A DNA stretch of 64,000 bases from Spirometra erinaceieuropaei (lineage: Eukaryota > Platyhelminthes > Cestoda > Diphyllobothriidea > Diphyllobothriidae): assembly GCA_902702965.1 (NCBI GenBank), contig CACRXP010000195.1, forward strand, positions 207,105-271,104, written 5' to 3'. Of the stretch, positions 32,872 through 43,759 are shown piece after piece (position 1 is the stretch's first letter; every line of letters starts with the position of its first letter). The notes beneath the pieces were generated by a model, which made no database searches, was not told the origin of the DNA, and saw only the letters and a list, made by a program, of their open reading frames with translations. The translations under genes were made by a program, and so were the position numbers.

Positions 32872-33877
32872 ACCGCTAAGAGAAATTAACTTTTCATGGA
32901 GATTTGCCTGGTTCCTGTGAATTTCCGAGTGATGCCAATCTAGAGCAACGTCTTAATCGCCCAAACAGACAAATACGTCTGTCATATTTCGGAAATCTGG
33001 ACTAATTCTATACGGAGCGTTCACATTTTTAGCCTTTTCGCCTTTTACGCATGTGCATCTTCGGCAAATGTTCTCCTGTCCCCACAGGTTAATAAACCAG
33101 TTTGCAACAGGCTTTTCTATTCAAAGACAGACTCTTGTCAATCCCTTTCAAACTAATGTTCCACCTTCGAGTATTGAAGTCCGTCAAACACAACATCTAC
33201 TCCATAACTCACGTTATCACGACTGTCTATCTTGTCCACTGACGGGCAAGGTCACCAATTCAGCGGCAACGGTGATGTCGGCCGGGACACGCATTTCACA
33301 GAGACCTCATCAGCTGACGATCTGTGTGGAGGAATCGCCTGATGCCCTGAATTATCCCTGAGGCAATAATGACGAAACTCCCTACACACCAATTAACAGA
33401 CCTAGTCCTATCTACCGGTTGGAGCTACCAATTCAAAACTAGACGTTCACGGAGCTAAAGATCTCGACTAGACCGCTCCATTGGCAAGCCTATCAGACAT
33501 ACAGACAGACGCAAAGAGTTCTCGAGGTGCATTTGGCCGACACTAGTATTCGAACAGTTCTGCGGAACTTCGTGCGTTGTATCCGTCCTCTCGGGGAGTA
33601 AGGACACAAACCATGCATAGCCTACTAAACTTGGTCTAGAAATTAAACAGCAGGCAGTTCCGTAGAAACGAGTAAGTCTTCCGGCAGTATTTGTTAACCA
33701 GGCTTTCTTCATCAGTGTCTTGCTAGTAGCTGTATCCGGTTGGATTACAGCAAGTGCATTCTAACACAAGCTACCCAGACTTTGCGAGTGCGATTGACTC
33801 TTAAAAGGCCCCAAACTCCAATCCACTTTTTATGCATATGCAGTGCAATACAAACTTGCAGAAATGCACGCTCCCCT
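32872..33877. other. Duplicated arm sequence, no gene recognised
   Basis: Lies between the two KH-family copies and is present in the right arm (49585-50590). Frames are short and differ between arms. At 33871-33877 a segment of about 240 bp kept in the right arm (49343-49582) is missing. Confidence 0.45.
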
Positions 33878-33893
33878 CATATGCATGCATATG
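33878..33893. repeat. 16-bp palindrome 3' of intact KH-family copy (left)
   Basis: CATATGCATGCATATG, 16 bp beyond the stop-codon side of the 33910-34950 gene. Identical to the 16-mers at 19321 and 49319. Confidence 0.95.
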
Positions 33894-33909
33894 CAAGCAA
33901 GAATAGTGC

Positions 33910-34950
33910 TCACCGGAAGTCCAACTTACAATTCATTCGACCCAAGCTGGCTCTGAAAGCAGGAAATTTCTCATCCAACAAATTCGTGCACTTCTTCAGA
34001 CCCGTCTCCGATGGCGATTCAACAACAACCAATTGCTGCCATTGACCCAGTGCATTTCTCCGTTTGCTTTCTCTCAACGTTATGCGGCATCCACTGAGAC
34101 GTGCAATTGACTCTATGCGACGATCCTTCGGATTCTTGAAGACCTTCAGATTGTCCGTCCCACAACCAATCCAAAACTTATTCTCATACGGTAGAACAGC
34201 CGACTTAGCTTCGCCTTCACTGCAAACGACCGACTTTGGTGTAGAGCATCCTACTCTCTCACGAACTACCGGCATTTCCCTCGATGGCTGTGCACTGGAG
34301 GCCTCCATCAATTCCATGGTCTTCTCAAGTTCCTCGAATTCTCTCAAACTGGCCTGACTGTCGCTCAGACGTGAGTAGGTCGAATAATTAGCAAACAGCC
34401 CATCCGCACTGTCCTGCTCTACTTCACGTTCTCCTGCTGCATCTGTCAAAGTTGCCGAATGTGAAGCAGGCAGCAGGATTTCAGGAGACTGCTGCCTCAC
34501 TTCAGTGCCCTCAAGCTTGTATTGTTGCAAATCACTACACATCTCGCTACTCTCTTTCACATCTTTCTCTAAAATCTGAATAATTTCATCCAACAGTGCA
34601 GACACATTGTCTGTACGCGGTAGTCTGCCCGTGACTGCCTCCGCCGGTACCTCATCAGTCCCGCAGCCCACGGCCGCTGTTGTCCTGCCTTCATTCCAAC
34701 TGTCATGGCAGATGGTAGTGGGAGGGTTTGTCGCTTGAATGGCCACGTCAACTGTCAGACTGCGTTCTGGCTGTTCAAGCAACCACAGCACTGGCCCGGC
34801 CTCTGTCTGTACCGACGCCTCACAACGAAACGAATACACGGAGTTGGTATTGGAGTTGGCGAATTGGGCGTCGACAACAGCATTTCCACGCCCTTGTGTG
34901 CGCCCCACTTTGAGGAGCTGGACAGAAGGTCGTGAGTACTGCTGACCCAT
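33910..34950 (-). CDS. KH-like domain repeat-family protein, intact (left arm)
   Basis: 346 codons, ATG at 34950, TGA at 33910-33912. The N-terminus MGQQYSRPS fits a myristoylation signal (Gly2, Ser6). Residues 1-111 are of unknown fold and differ strongly from the right-arm copy. Residues 113-148 form a probable coiled coil (ALLDEIIQILEKDVKESSEM and following). Residues 150-255 are acidic/Ser-rich. Residues 258-335 look KH-like: FWIGCGTDNLKVF, then RRIESIARLSGCRITLRE, QWQQLVVVESPSETGLKKC and TNLLDEKFPAF (helix-turn-helix-strand, strand, long helix), but the GXXG loop of nucleic-acid-binding KH domains is absent (ARLSG instead). No transposase, RT or nuclease motif seen. The frame stays open amid decayed DNA and silent changes exceed replacements in the C-terminal part, which suggests function. 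Name and role unknown; the KH assignment is by eye. Confidence 0.75.
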   Translation of the reverse strand: MGQQYSRPSVQLLKVGRTQGRGNAVVDAQFANSNTNSVYSFRCEASVQTEAGPVLWLLEQPERSLTVDVAIQATNPPTTICHDSWNEGRTTAAVGCGTDEVPAEAVTGRLPRTDNVSALLDEIIQILEKDVKESSEMCSDLQQYKLEGTEVRQQSPEILLPASHSATLTDAAGEREVEQDSADGLFANYSTYSRLSDSQASLREFEELEKTMELMEASSAQPSREMPVVRERVGCSTPKSVVCSEGEAKSAVLPYENKFWIGCGTDNLKVFKNPKDRRIESIARLSGCRITLRESKRRNALGQWQQLVVVESPSETGLKKCTNLLDEKFPAFRASLGRMNCKLDFR

Positions 34951-35135
34951 TTCTCACTGGCAGTCGTCTGTCAGCAGGTTCGCGCGTTTGGACAGGCGGG
35001 CCGGAAGGCAGGCGGGCGCAGATTGAATTTGAATGAGTGGTGAGTCATCGATCGGTGGCGTGGCGTGGCGTGGCGTTGTCTATCGACCAGCCCACCAGGC
35101 GTTATCACACCCCTGGAAGAAATTAACATCCAGAA

Positions 35136-35321
35136 ATGGAGACATTGGTGCCGCTTCACCTTCTACCTCAAAATTCGCAGTCAGCGCACAATCCGATGGT
35201 GGAACGGTCCTCACCTCAGTACACGTATTTTGGCCGTCAGAATGGCGACCTGAGTGCTTTATTCAAAGGCGTTCATGTCGGGAGACAGAAGCGCTGTTTA
35301 TTATTTTCGTATAGCAAATAG
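35136..35321 (+). CDS. Small conserved ORF divergent from the KH-like gene
   Basis: 61 codons, ATG to TAG. The partner at 48094-47909 has the same length and differs by two bases (two replacements). It contains QYTYFGRQNGDLSALF and VGRQKRCLLFSYSK. It starts about 185 bp from the KH-like ATG on the opposite strand, with a short GGCGT tandem (about 35055-35076) between. No recognised domain. The length is short enough that chance is possible; conservation in both arms is low-divergence overall here, so it is weak evidence for coding. Confidence 0.3.
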   Translation: METLVPLHLLPQNSQSAHNPMVERSSPQYTYFGRQNGDLSALFKGVHVGRQKRCLLFSYSK

Positions 35322-35329
35322 GGATTGCT

Positions 35330-35647
35330 GTAAACATGTGCACATATTAAACACCAGAATTCCAAATGCCACCTTCGATGTAACCCAGGGCAGTTAACGT
35401 AATTCAAAGTGCTCCATTATCAAAAAATAAGGCGCCATTCCTACCAGTTGGTCAAGTGAATGGAGTTCGCTTAATGTTCTAGGCGGTGCTTTAGAGTTAG
35501 CCAAAAGTGAAGTCTGCAATTAGGGTAAATTGTCCAGCTGAGTGAATAAATAAGATCTCTATCTGCCGACGCAGTGGAGTACTTAATGACGCATTTCAAC
35601 TGCGTCCCCTACCTGTGCTGACAGCATCCTCCCACTGGCTAGCAGAG
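35330..35647. other. No gene recognised
   Basis: Duplicated arm sequence between the small ORF and the gypsy unit; partner about 47580-47900. No motifs. Confidence 0.45.
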
Positions 35648-36983
35648 AGCCTGATCTCAAGCCTTCCTTCTACCTTTTACTCAAACAAACGCCTCATTTG
35701 AGCAGTTATATGCCCCTCACACCCGGACTCACGTTAACTTATACGCACACATTTGCCAGTTAGTCGGTGCATCCACTATTACTAATGGCGTGGTACTTCA
35801 GTAAATATTCTACTGAGTAAACCTTACCCTTAGCCTCCTTCTCCGGGACGTCTCCTTGGTTGTAGCGTGCTACAACTCTTCGGATGTGAGCTTCTTACGG
35901 TCTGTTTTACCGTCAAAACACCTAGCCCACCGAGAAGTCACTATCCTCACTGACTATAAGTAGCTCATGTTGGCCTTATGTTCCAACTCCGAGCAGCTTG
36001 ATCGACGGCGGATATGTCATCTGGACTACATCCGCCAATTGAATTGAGGCATCTGTCAGGTTGACAGAGCGCAGAATGCGATAGATAAGACAGTGTCCCC
36101 CCTCTACATCTCAAATCCTCATCCTTCCCAATGCATAACACTGACCTCACTGCACTGGTTACTGAACCGTGCTGAGTCAAGTTCATCCACAATGACGATG
36201 TCGTGGGTCACCAACTACAGGACGACTCGTCATGACTCATCCGCCATACGCCCTTCATATTTCCTCGCAATCACTCCCAAACTGGGGTCCTAGCCACCAC
36301 TACCAGCGCTACCACACTGGCGACTGACCGGTTCGTGTGACCCGACATACAGAAGATCGTGGCAACTTGGACACACACCTGAATCCGCTTCAATCGCAGC
36401 AACGTCTATCGACAAAACAGGGTCCCGACTGGTATTGTCGCCACCCACGACGCTCACTTCAGTCCAATCCAGCTAGACACTGAGCTTACATCTTCCTCCT
36501 CATGGCTGCACTCGCCTTCTTACCTGCGTCAATCAATCGACCCCTCAACTCAAAGCTATTTCACTCCTGCCAAATGTTCTGACAGCGACTGTGGTCAAGG
36601 CGGTGTTCCGTCACTGGGTCGCCAACCCTGGCGCCGCATCCACCCATTATGACAGATCGTGCATCCCACTTGGAATCTAACCTTCTCCAAACTCCTCTTG
36701 CATTTTAAGCTGCCACTGAACATGGACCCTTGCTTATCACCCGACTGCGGACGTGATGGTCAGGCGCTTTCATCGCCAACTGAAGTATCTACTGTGCGCC
36801 AGTGATAATAAGCAAAACTGCTCTGACCACCAACTATACGCATCCCTGACCGTTGGTTACTCATGCTTCTGAGATCGCATCCATCTTTTGACGTCTTTTA
36901 ATCGCCAGCCTTCCATCTGGTCTGGAGGAAGGATGTAGTGGTCGTGCACTCCAGATGGCAATAGCGACCGAGAACCTCTTGTT
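35648..36983 (+). mobile_element. Ty3/gypsy relic unit A (RNase H to integrase)
   Basis: Frames give VVACYNSSDVSFLRSVLPSK and HLAHREVTILTDYK (RNase H, FTVFTDHKPL region), SEQLDRRRICHLDYIRQLN, and near 36640 TDRASHLESNLLQTPLAF (integrase TDRG.QFES.LF region). All are broken by stops and frameshifts. The unit opens with GATCTCAAGCCTTCCTT, the same as unit B at 36984. The inner end of the inverted repeat falls exactly at the A/B junction. Mirrored at 46259-47590. Confidence 0.7.
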
Positions 36984-39900
36984 GATCTCAAGCCTTCCTT
37001 CCAGCTTTTACTCACAACACATAACTCATTCGAGCAGTTAAATGCCCCTCACACCCGGACCCACGTTAACTTATACGCACACATTTGCCAGTTAGTCGGT
37101 GCATCCACCATTACTAATGGCGTGGTACTTCAGTAAATATTCTACTGAGTAAACCTTACACTTGGCCTCCTTCTCCGCGAAGTCTCCTTGGTTGTAACAT
37201 GCTACAACTCTTCGGATGTGAGCTTCTTACAGTCAGTCTTACCGTCAAAACACCTAGCCCACCGAGAAGTCACTATCTTCACTGACCATAGGCAGCTCTT
37301 ATTGACCTTATGCTCAAACTTCGAGCAGCTTATTCGTCCGCGGATCTGTCATCTACACTACCTCCTTCCTCTGTGCCTCGTATGCATTTATCGATACAGA
37401 GCTCCTATTCGAGAGGAATTTCCTACATAATCTCCGCTTGTTATTCACTTCTTTTTTAAATCTTGTGTTAGCCAGTGGGGTCTGCTGTTCAGATTCTTCC
37501 GTGAAATATGACAGTGGTCTCTGAGTAGAACGTGCAATAACTCATTAAACCAGTCACAATCCTTGATTATGCCACCGGAAAAAGCTGATTCCCAGCTTAT
37601 GGTGCTTAGTTCAGCTTTCATTTGGGCAAAGTTACCGCGCCAAATGTTCTTTCTAACCCTGGTGGCTTGTTCGGACAGAGAAAAAGATGGACTACTTCCA
37701 TAACAGTACGACGCGGTCGCTTGGACTACAGAGGAACCTAGTTAAAAGGCTAATCCGCAGGACGCGGCTACTTTCGAGAAAGATCTACTGAATCGAGCCG
37801 CAGAAAATCCTAAGTTATTCTATGTTTATATAAGAAGAAGCACACGGAACAGAGACCCAATCCGCTATTGAAAGCTAGTGATGACCTAGAACTCAGTGAG
37901 GACGGAGAAAAGTTAGAGCACCGTTCGCAATTACTTATGCCCACCTTTATGAAGGAAAGCGCATTTCTTCCTTCCGACTACGACATAGTGGACAGGCCAA
38001 AGATTGAGCACGTCTCTTTCGCCGAAGCTATAGTCTCAAAGAACTGTTGACGCTGAATGGGTCTAAATCACCTGGGCCGGATGACATACCGTCCAAATTG
38101 TTGAAGGAGCTTGCTGGAGAACTATCTAAACCACTGTCCATACTCTTCCAAGCTTCGTTCGAAGCAGGTTATTTGCCCGCCGATTGGAAATCTGCACGGA
38201 TTACGCCAATTTATAAAGACGGCAGCAGGGTCTTAGCAAACAACTACAGACCAATCAGCATTACTTCAATTTGCTGCAAAATTATGGAAAAAATAATTAA
38301 GCGAGAAATAATGCACTTCCTAGAAGAGCATAATCTGCTATGCGATGCCCAGCACGGATTTCGTAGAGGCAGATCATGCATGACAAGTCTACTTTATTGT
38401 TTAGATCTCTGGACCCGGGCAGTCGATGGCGGCAATACAGTGCACGTAGTCTAGGTCGACTTTAAGAAAGCATTCGACAGTGTGCCACAGCAGTGTCTCC
38501 TGTACAAATTCAGCCGAACAGGCATTAGGGGTAATCTCCTGAGGTGGATTCAAAGCTTCTTGATCGGTCATTCTCAAATCGTCCGCGTCGTGACAGGCAG
38601 TCGGCGGGGGTAGCGGTTGAAAGCGGCGTTCCACAAGGCTCCGTCCTTGGCCCTCTTCTATTCATTATATGCGTCAACGACTGCGTCAGTGAACTGAATT
38701 GGGATGTCGCCATGTTCGCTGATGATGTTAGACTTTGGAGCGTCATCCGAACTGAATTTGACGAAGTGCGCTTGCAGGCAGACCTGACCCGACTCGAGAA
38801 ATGGTCACAGGACTGGCTTTTGCCGTTTAATGTGACTAAGTGAAATGTCTTGCGAGTCGGCAGGACCCGATTTCTGAGCCGGAGGGTTTACCACTTAAAT
38901 GGCTTGACATTGCAGGAGGTAAACGCTCAGAAAGACTTGGGTGTGTGGGTAACGACTCCTCTAAAACCGTCGCTTCACTGATCCAAGGTAGCCAAGTCCG
39001 CGATGTCAGTCCTTTATCTTGTCAAGAGAGGTTTCTCTACCTTCGATGAGAACTGCTTCGTTAAAGACTTTCGGACATTTGTACGGCCACAGCTAGAGAT
39101 CGCCATTCAGTCGTGGAAACCCTGGATCTCTAACGATCTCAGCATCCTTGAGAAAGTTCAAAGGCTGGCAACCAAACTCGCAAGTGGACAGGATTCACTA
39201 CCCTGTGAACCACAACTATTCAATCTCGGCCATTTCCACAGGGTTACAGACAGCTAAGAGGCGACCTCATACAAACATTCCGTATAATGCGCGGCCAAGA
39301 CTGCTGCCTCTTACCTGCTGATTTCTTTGAGTTAGCAACCACAACGAACCTCCGAGGTCATCCACTTAAACTGCATGTGACTGGCGCCAGGCTTGGCATT
39401 CGGAAGTTATTCTTTTCCGACAGAGTGATCGAGGTTTGGAATGCTCTGATTGCAGACGTCGTCATGTCCACCTCCGTCGAGGCTTTTAAACGCAAGTTGG
39501 ACCAGCGTGCCACTAAACGTCATAGTGTCACCTGACCGATATCGTCTTAGCATTTCGCTCTGACAGTTTATTAATGCTTTTTTAATTATTGTCCGCATTT
39601 CAGTAAGGTTTGTTTTTTATTATTGTCCCAGGTCCGTTGAATGTGAGTGCTGGCATTCAGTTCAATTCGTCTCAGAAACTGAGATAGCACCAATTATCTA
39701 TAGATAGACTACTGTACAGCAAATTTAGTAACGTTAATGTTTTTAACACCTGGAACAATTCGTTTATCTGTCTGGTTTCGAAAACATCGTCAATCTGAAA
39801 AAAAACTTCTGTTGCTGTTGGATGCTTCCATTTTCAAATTTGTGACATACTTCACATCCTTGTAACAAGTAGCTAGTTCAAAGATTCGAAACCTATGTTT

Positions 39901-40261
39901 CCTTCAAATAAACTGAAACTGAAGTTGAATTGAGGATTCTGTCAGCTTGATGGAGCACAGAATGCTATGGATAGGGCAATGCCCCGTCCCCCCCCCCTCC
40001 ATCGCACATCCTCATCCTTCCCAATTCATTACACCGACCTCACTGCACTGGTTACTGAACCGTGCTGGGTCAAGTTCATCTACAATGACGATGTCGTGGA
40101 TCACTAAATACAGGACGACTACCCGTTTATCAGTCGCCATGACACCATATTGGGTAGTCACTACTCCCATTCAGCTCTCACACTCCTCTGCCATACGCTC
40201 TTCATATTTCCTCGCAATCACTCCCAACCTGGGATGCTATCTACCACCACCACCACCACCA
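36984..40261 (+). mobile_element. Ty3/gypsy relic unit B, split by a non-LTR insertion
   Basis: 36984-37370 repeats the start of unit A (GATCTCAAGCCTTCCTT; VVTCYNSSDVSFLQSVLPSK; HREVTIFTDHRQLLLTLCSN). The match to unit A resumes at 39923 (TTGAATTGAGG, then ATTCTGTCAGCTTGATGG; HPSQFITPTSLHWLLNRAGS) and runs to the CCA microsatellite at the gap. The 2.55 kb between is a separate retroelement. Unit B has no partner in the right arm. Confidence 0.75.
37371..39922 (+). mobile_element. CR1/jockey-like non-LTR retroelement, 5'-truncated, nested in unit B
   Basis: RT from 38044: NGSKSPGPDDIPSKLLKELA, YLPADWKSARITPIYKDGS, NNYRPISITSICCKIMEKII and HGFRRGRSCMTSLL, then a TAG just before VDFKKAFDSVP (motif A). 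After a frameshift, 38544-38843 has SGVPQGSVLGPLLF (motif B) and MFADDVRLW (catalytic FADD at residues 58-61). Then KDLGVWVTTPL, FRTFVRPQLEIAIQSW and KVQRLATKLA. 39287-39535 ends DFFELATTTNLRGHPLKL and IEVWNALIADVV. The tail ends in AAATAAACTGAAACTGAAG at about 39905-39922. At least three stops or frameshifts; inactive. No endonuclease part. Confidence 0.85.
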
Positions 40262-40526
40262 NNNNNNNNNNNNNNNNNNNNNNNNNNNNNNNNNNNNNNN
40301 NNNNNNNNNNNNNNNNNNNNNNNNNNNNNNNNNNNNNNNNNNNNNNNNNNNNNNNNNNNNNNNNNNNNNNNNNNNNNNNNNNNNNNNNNNNNNNNNNNNN
40401 NNNNNNNNNNNNNNNNNNNNNNNNNNNNNNNNNNNNNNNNNNNNNNNNNNNNNNNNNNNNNNNNNNNNNNNNNNNNNNNNNNNNNNNNNNNNNNNNNNNN
40501 NNNNNNNNNNNNNNNNNNNNNNNNNN
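40262..40526. other. Assembly gap (265 N) inside a CCA microsatellite
   Basis: ACCACCACCACC precedes and CACCACCACCACC follows the N block, so the gap spans an unresolved trinucleotide array in unit B. Protein frames drawn across it are meaningless. The true length is unknown. Confidence 0.95.
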
Positions 40527-41830
40527 CACCACCACCACCACCACCAGAGAGCGTGGACTCCTCTGTAACCGCCTGCTTCGATTTCGGACTGGCCATTACC
40601 GCGTAGAATACCGCAGTCATGCATCAGCTGGCATCAACTGACCAGTTCGAAGAAACCGTGATACATGCCGATGGTACTCATCTCACATCAGGGGTGAATT
40701 AGCGTGCCTTGAAAGCTCCACTTCAAGAAACGCAATGGTCGGAAACAAATTAGCAAGTCAAATTCCAAAGCTGGTAACGGTAGGTTGTGTAACCCCACTT
40801 CGCAACCGGTAACTCCAGGTCCGTGTAATACGGGGATGGTAGTAATAGGGATTTCACGGGTAGGGCATCGCCGCGTAGGGGGAGCGAAATGCATGCCATA
40901 GCACTAAGAAAATAGATGTTTTCCTGCTGAAAGTCTTCCCCCACGCCTATTTATAACAACGGAAGCGGGTGCGTTAATTTAGAAAATAAACAAAACGCAA
41001 GTCGCAATAAATAAAAGATAATTGAATAATCCGCCGCCTGAAAATTTGCCACAGCCCATGGGCCAACGAAACGAACAAGCAATAGGAGAGAAGACCAATA
41101 GAGGCTAAATATAGTAGTTGCATAAATTTTCTGGAAAGTAGCATGATGCCCATGAATATTAGAGAAGCTATGGGACTACACCCTAATAAACAGGGGAAAA
41201 AACCAAATAATGTAAGTATGGACGCCTGTTTGTATCTTCATAACAAGTCAACTGACTAGTGTAAAATAAAAATTTAAGGAAAATGAATATCTACATGTAA
41301 AGTTTTTGTGCAGTAATGAAATGCATTTATAAACAGAATACGTAAGAATGGTTGTTTATTTCCTTCTAAAATACAGAACAGCAGATCCGGGTCACAGAAA
41401 AGTCGGATAATCAGAGTTTGATTTTCTGATCAAAGTGGAGGAAATAACCGAAGCTATAAACTCGGAAAAGGTGGTAGAATACTGCCAGACAAGAGCAATG
41501 CTATCTAGCATAGCATAATACCAATATGTTATGCTGCATACCGACAGATATGTATTCTGTTGTTGCGGCCAGCGTCGAAGGAGGAAAGCTCTAGGGGCTG
41601 CAGTGTCGAGTCAGATAATATAGGCCCACGTAGACGGGGTTCAATATCGTCCGTGGTTTGGTCTAGACGGCGTAGGTTTTAAGCAAGAGTGGGAAACATG
41701 CTTGTCGTATATTGCAGAAGTATGTCTGATGTAACAGCTTCCCGGATAGGGGACTTGAATAGCTCCTTCCTGAGCTCAATTTACACGTCAACTCAACGGA
41801 ATTTGACTGACTTATGACAGGTTATGAGAG
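40527..41830. other. Spacer, no gene recognised
   Basis: After the microsatellite the first 150 bp may continue the gypsy unit (no motif confirmed). The rest is AT-rich with no retained frames. It has no counterpart elsewhere in the window. Confidence 0.4.
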
Positions 41831-41839
41831 GGATTACTC

Positions 41840-42190
41840 ACAAGTATACTTGAAGAACTAAGTAAACCATGGCGTTCACGTTTGACAGCAGAAACCGTTT
41901 GAAGATATCATAGAAGTTGAGTGTTTATGTCGTAACCGAGGTAAAACAAACCAATACGCATTCAACGACCCTTACAGCGGACGTTGCATGATGAGTACTG
42001 ACATGGAACAAGAAGGTTTACTAGTTTTTTCGAAGAATTGAACAAGTCATAGCGTATACATCCGACAACAGACATCGTTTGGAGATGTCGTGGAAGCTGA
42101 GCGGTTGTGATCCAACCGAGCCAAAGTAAACCAAAACGCACCTGACGATCCTCACGGCACGCTTTGTATGGTGAGTACCGACATGACACA
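41840..42190. repeat. Diverged tandem repeat, period about 180 bp, two units
   Basis: GTACTGACATG at 41996 and GTACCGACATG at 42176; AAACCGTTTGAAGATATC at about 41890 and GACATCGTTTGGAGATGTC at about 42071; CCGAGGTAAAACAAACCAA and CCGAGCCAAAGTAAACCAA. Identity is moderate (about three-quarters by eye). Confidence 0.7.
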
Positions 42191-42844
42191 AGAGTGCACA
42201 TCCACCCTCTTGAAAGAAACGGATTACGGAGAGGAGGGGGAGAATGCCGAAGACTTCCTCATGCCAAATAATATATCACCAAGAAAGATTGTACTGGAAC
42301 GACTCGGTTCACGTGGTTATACCAGTCTGGTGGGCAAAACTCAAGGGGCGACATCCCATAGCTGCCAGTTGATAGACCAAACAAGGCTTACTAAAACAAA
42401 TACAGTAGTTAGTTATACGCATTAAACCTTGACGCAAAATCGAGAGTGTACAGGACTATCATTCTGACCGAGGCCCTGTGAGAGTAAGAGACACGACAGG
42501 TGCGCGGAAACCAGGCGATTACACTGAACCACCACCCTTCGGGTTATTTCAGAAAAATGCTGGGCATGGATTGGCAAGTAATAATCATAGAAAGTCATGT
42601 CCAAGAAAAAATACAGGCGTGTTACATCTCCGTGTGCATTCAGAGGAATCAACTGTGCCAAGGTAGTGAGCTGCATCATGTTGGCGCAAAATGTGCGTTA
42701 TGTTCGATGAGTAAAGTCTAAGAGTGCACAAAGTTGCTCACAGCACGCGAGGGAAGGGGGGAGGGCGGTAGAACTTCTGGTCAGCCAGTGTGTCCGTTCT
42801 CGACTCAAGTCGCTCATGCAGCTAATGCGCTAGGATAGAAGAAA

Positions 42845-43407
42845 ATGACTGGCGATCATCTTGGGCGACCTGCCCTCATTGTTATACCCCGGGGCCTCAA
42901 AGCAGGCCGCGGAGTATCGACAGACCGAGCAAGGACAAGAGAGTTATCTGCCAAGTCTCAAGTGCTGGCTGCAAGCCGCCACATCCACGGCGTACGGCGA
43001 CTCACTTTCCAGTCGGGGCTGAATTCGGACTTGATACTAAAGCGCATAGGAATAAGCTGCAGAGGGTGTGTTCAAATGAGAGTAGATTCATCGAATTATG
43101 TCCTTGGTATGGAAAGCTCGACGCGCTTAACAATTCTGTTGTGCATTAACCGTCGTGGAGAGTCACAAAAATGCATCCACCAGTGGGTTGAGGAACAAGT
43201 TAAACTGGCTCTCTTTAACGCGCCTTGATGGAAACTCTCTTCGAAGAGGTATTCGAGGCCTTCTTTTTAGAAGGTGATCCGTTTTGTCACGCAGATGGTT
43301 TTTTTAGTTATGCCAGACGTTATGTCCACGAGTACCAGTGGTGTATGTTGGGTGTGATAATACAGAACGAGGCAGATAAAACCCATGTGTCTTTCATTAT
43401 AAACTAA
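42845..43407 (+). other. Two abutting open frames, unrecognised
   Basis: 42845-43228 (127 codons) and 43225-43407 (60 codons, LFEEVFEAFFLEGDPFCH, then RRYVHEYQWCMLGVIIQ) overlap by four bases on the plus strand. No motif, no partner copy in the window and no splice evidence. They may be chance frames; reported because this is the longest open stretch in the spacer outside transposons. Confidence 0.2.
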
Positions 43408-43759
43408 CACCTGTGAAACTCACCGCTGCGTATCTAGGCCGTGCTGGTCTTGTCCAATTAATAATGCCGGTGGCCTAGACAGCCGCAAGGTTCACGGAAT
43501 TACGAAGCAGTGCAGTCAGTGGAATTCAGGATAGTTCAAAAGCCTAGAAGGTAATACATGTTAATATGGGTCGGATTGGTTCTGACGGCCTGTCAGGGGG
43601 TCATAAGTACAAAATGCACGACAGTGCCATTCATGGAAACGATAAATTTCTCTCCCAGTCATCACTTGGACTGTTTTGCAGGCGACTTTAATAATGCCCT
43701 TACTACATCATTATAGCTGTCAGCAATACCAATCTTCGAGCAGGACAGCCATTGCAAAC

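Larger units (their letters stand above)
15204..36983 (+). repeat. Left arm of giant inverted repeat
   Basis: Matches 46259-64000 in reverse complement. Paired coordinates add to about 79207 for the outer part (16986 with 62221; 17293 region with 61914 region) and to about 83212-83331 for the inner part (34950 with 48262; 26198-27169 with 56153 onward; 23311 with 60020). The step of 4108 is the block 17471-21580 present only here. The inner end is sharp: the base at 36983 pairs with 46259, and the next base does not continue. Arm identity is high but not perfect (a few per cent differences by eye, varying by segment). The outer end of this arm is unknown because its partner runs off the window. 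Confidence 0.9.

Noticed and set aside
33910..34950. Reading the 346-codon ORF as a retroelement gag
   Set aside because: No CCHC knuckle, no following protease or RT, and the C-terminal pattern is closer to a KH-like fold. Kept only as a distant alternative.
40150..40641. Long frames of over 100 codons across the N block
   Set aside because: They consist of undetermined codons plus His/Thr/Pro runs from the CCA microsatellite; the real sequence is unknown.
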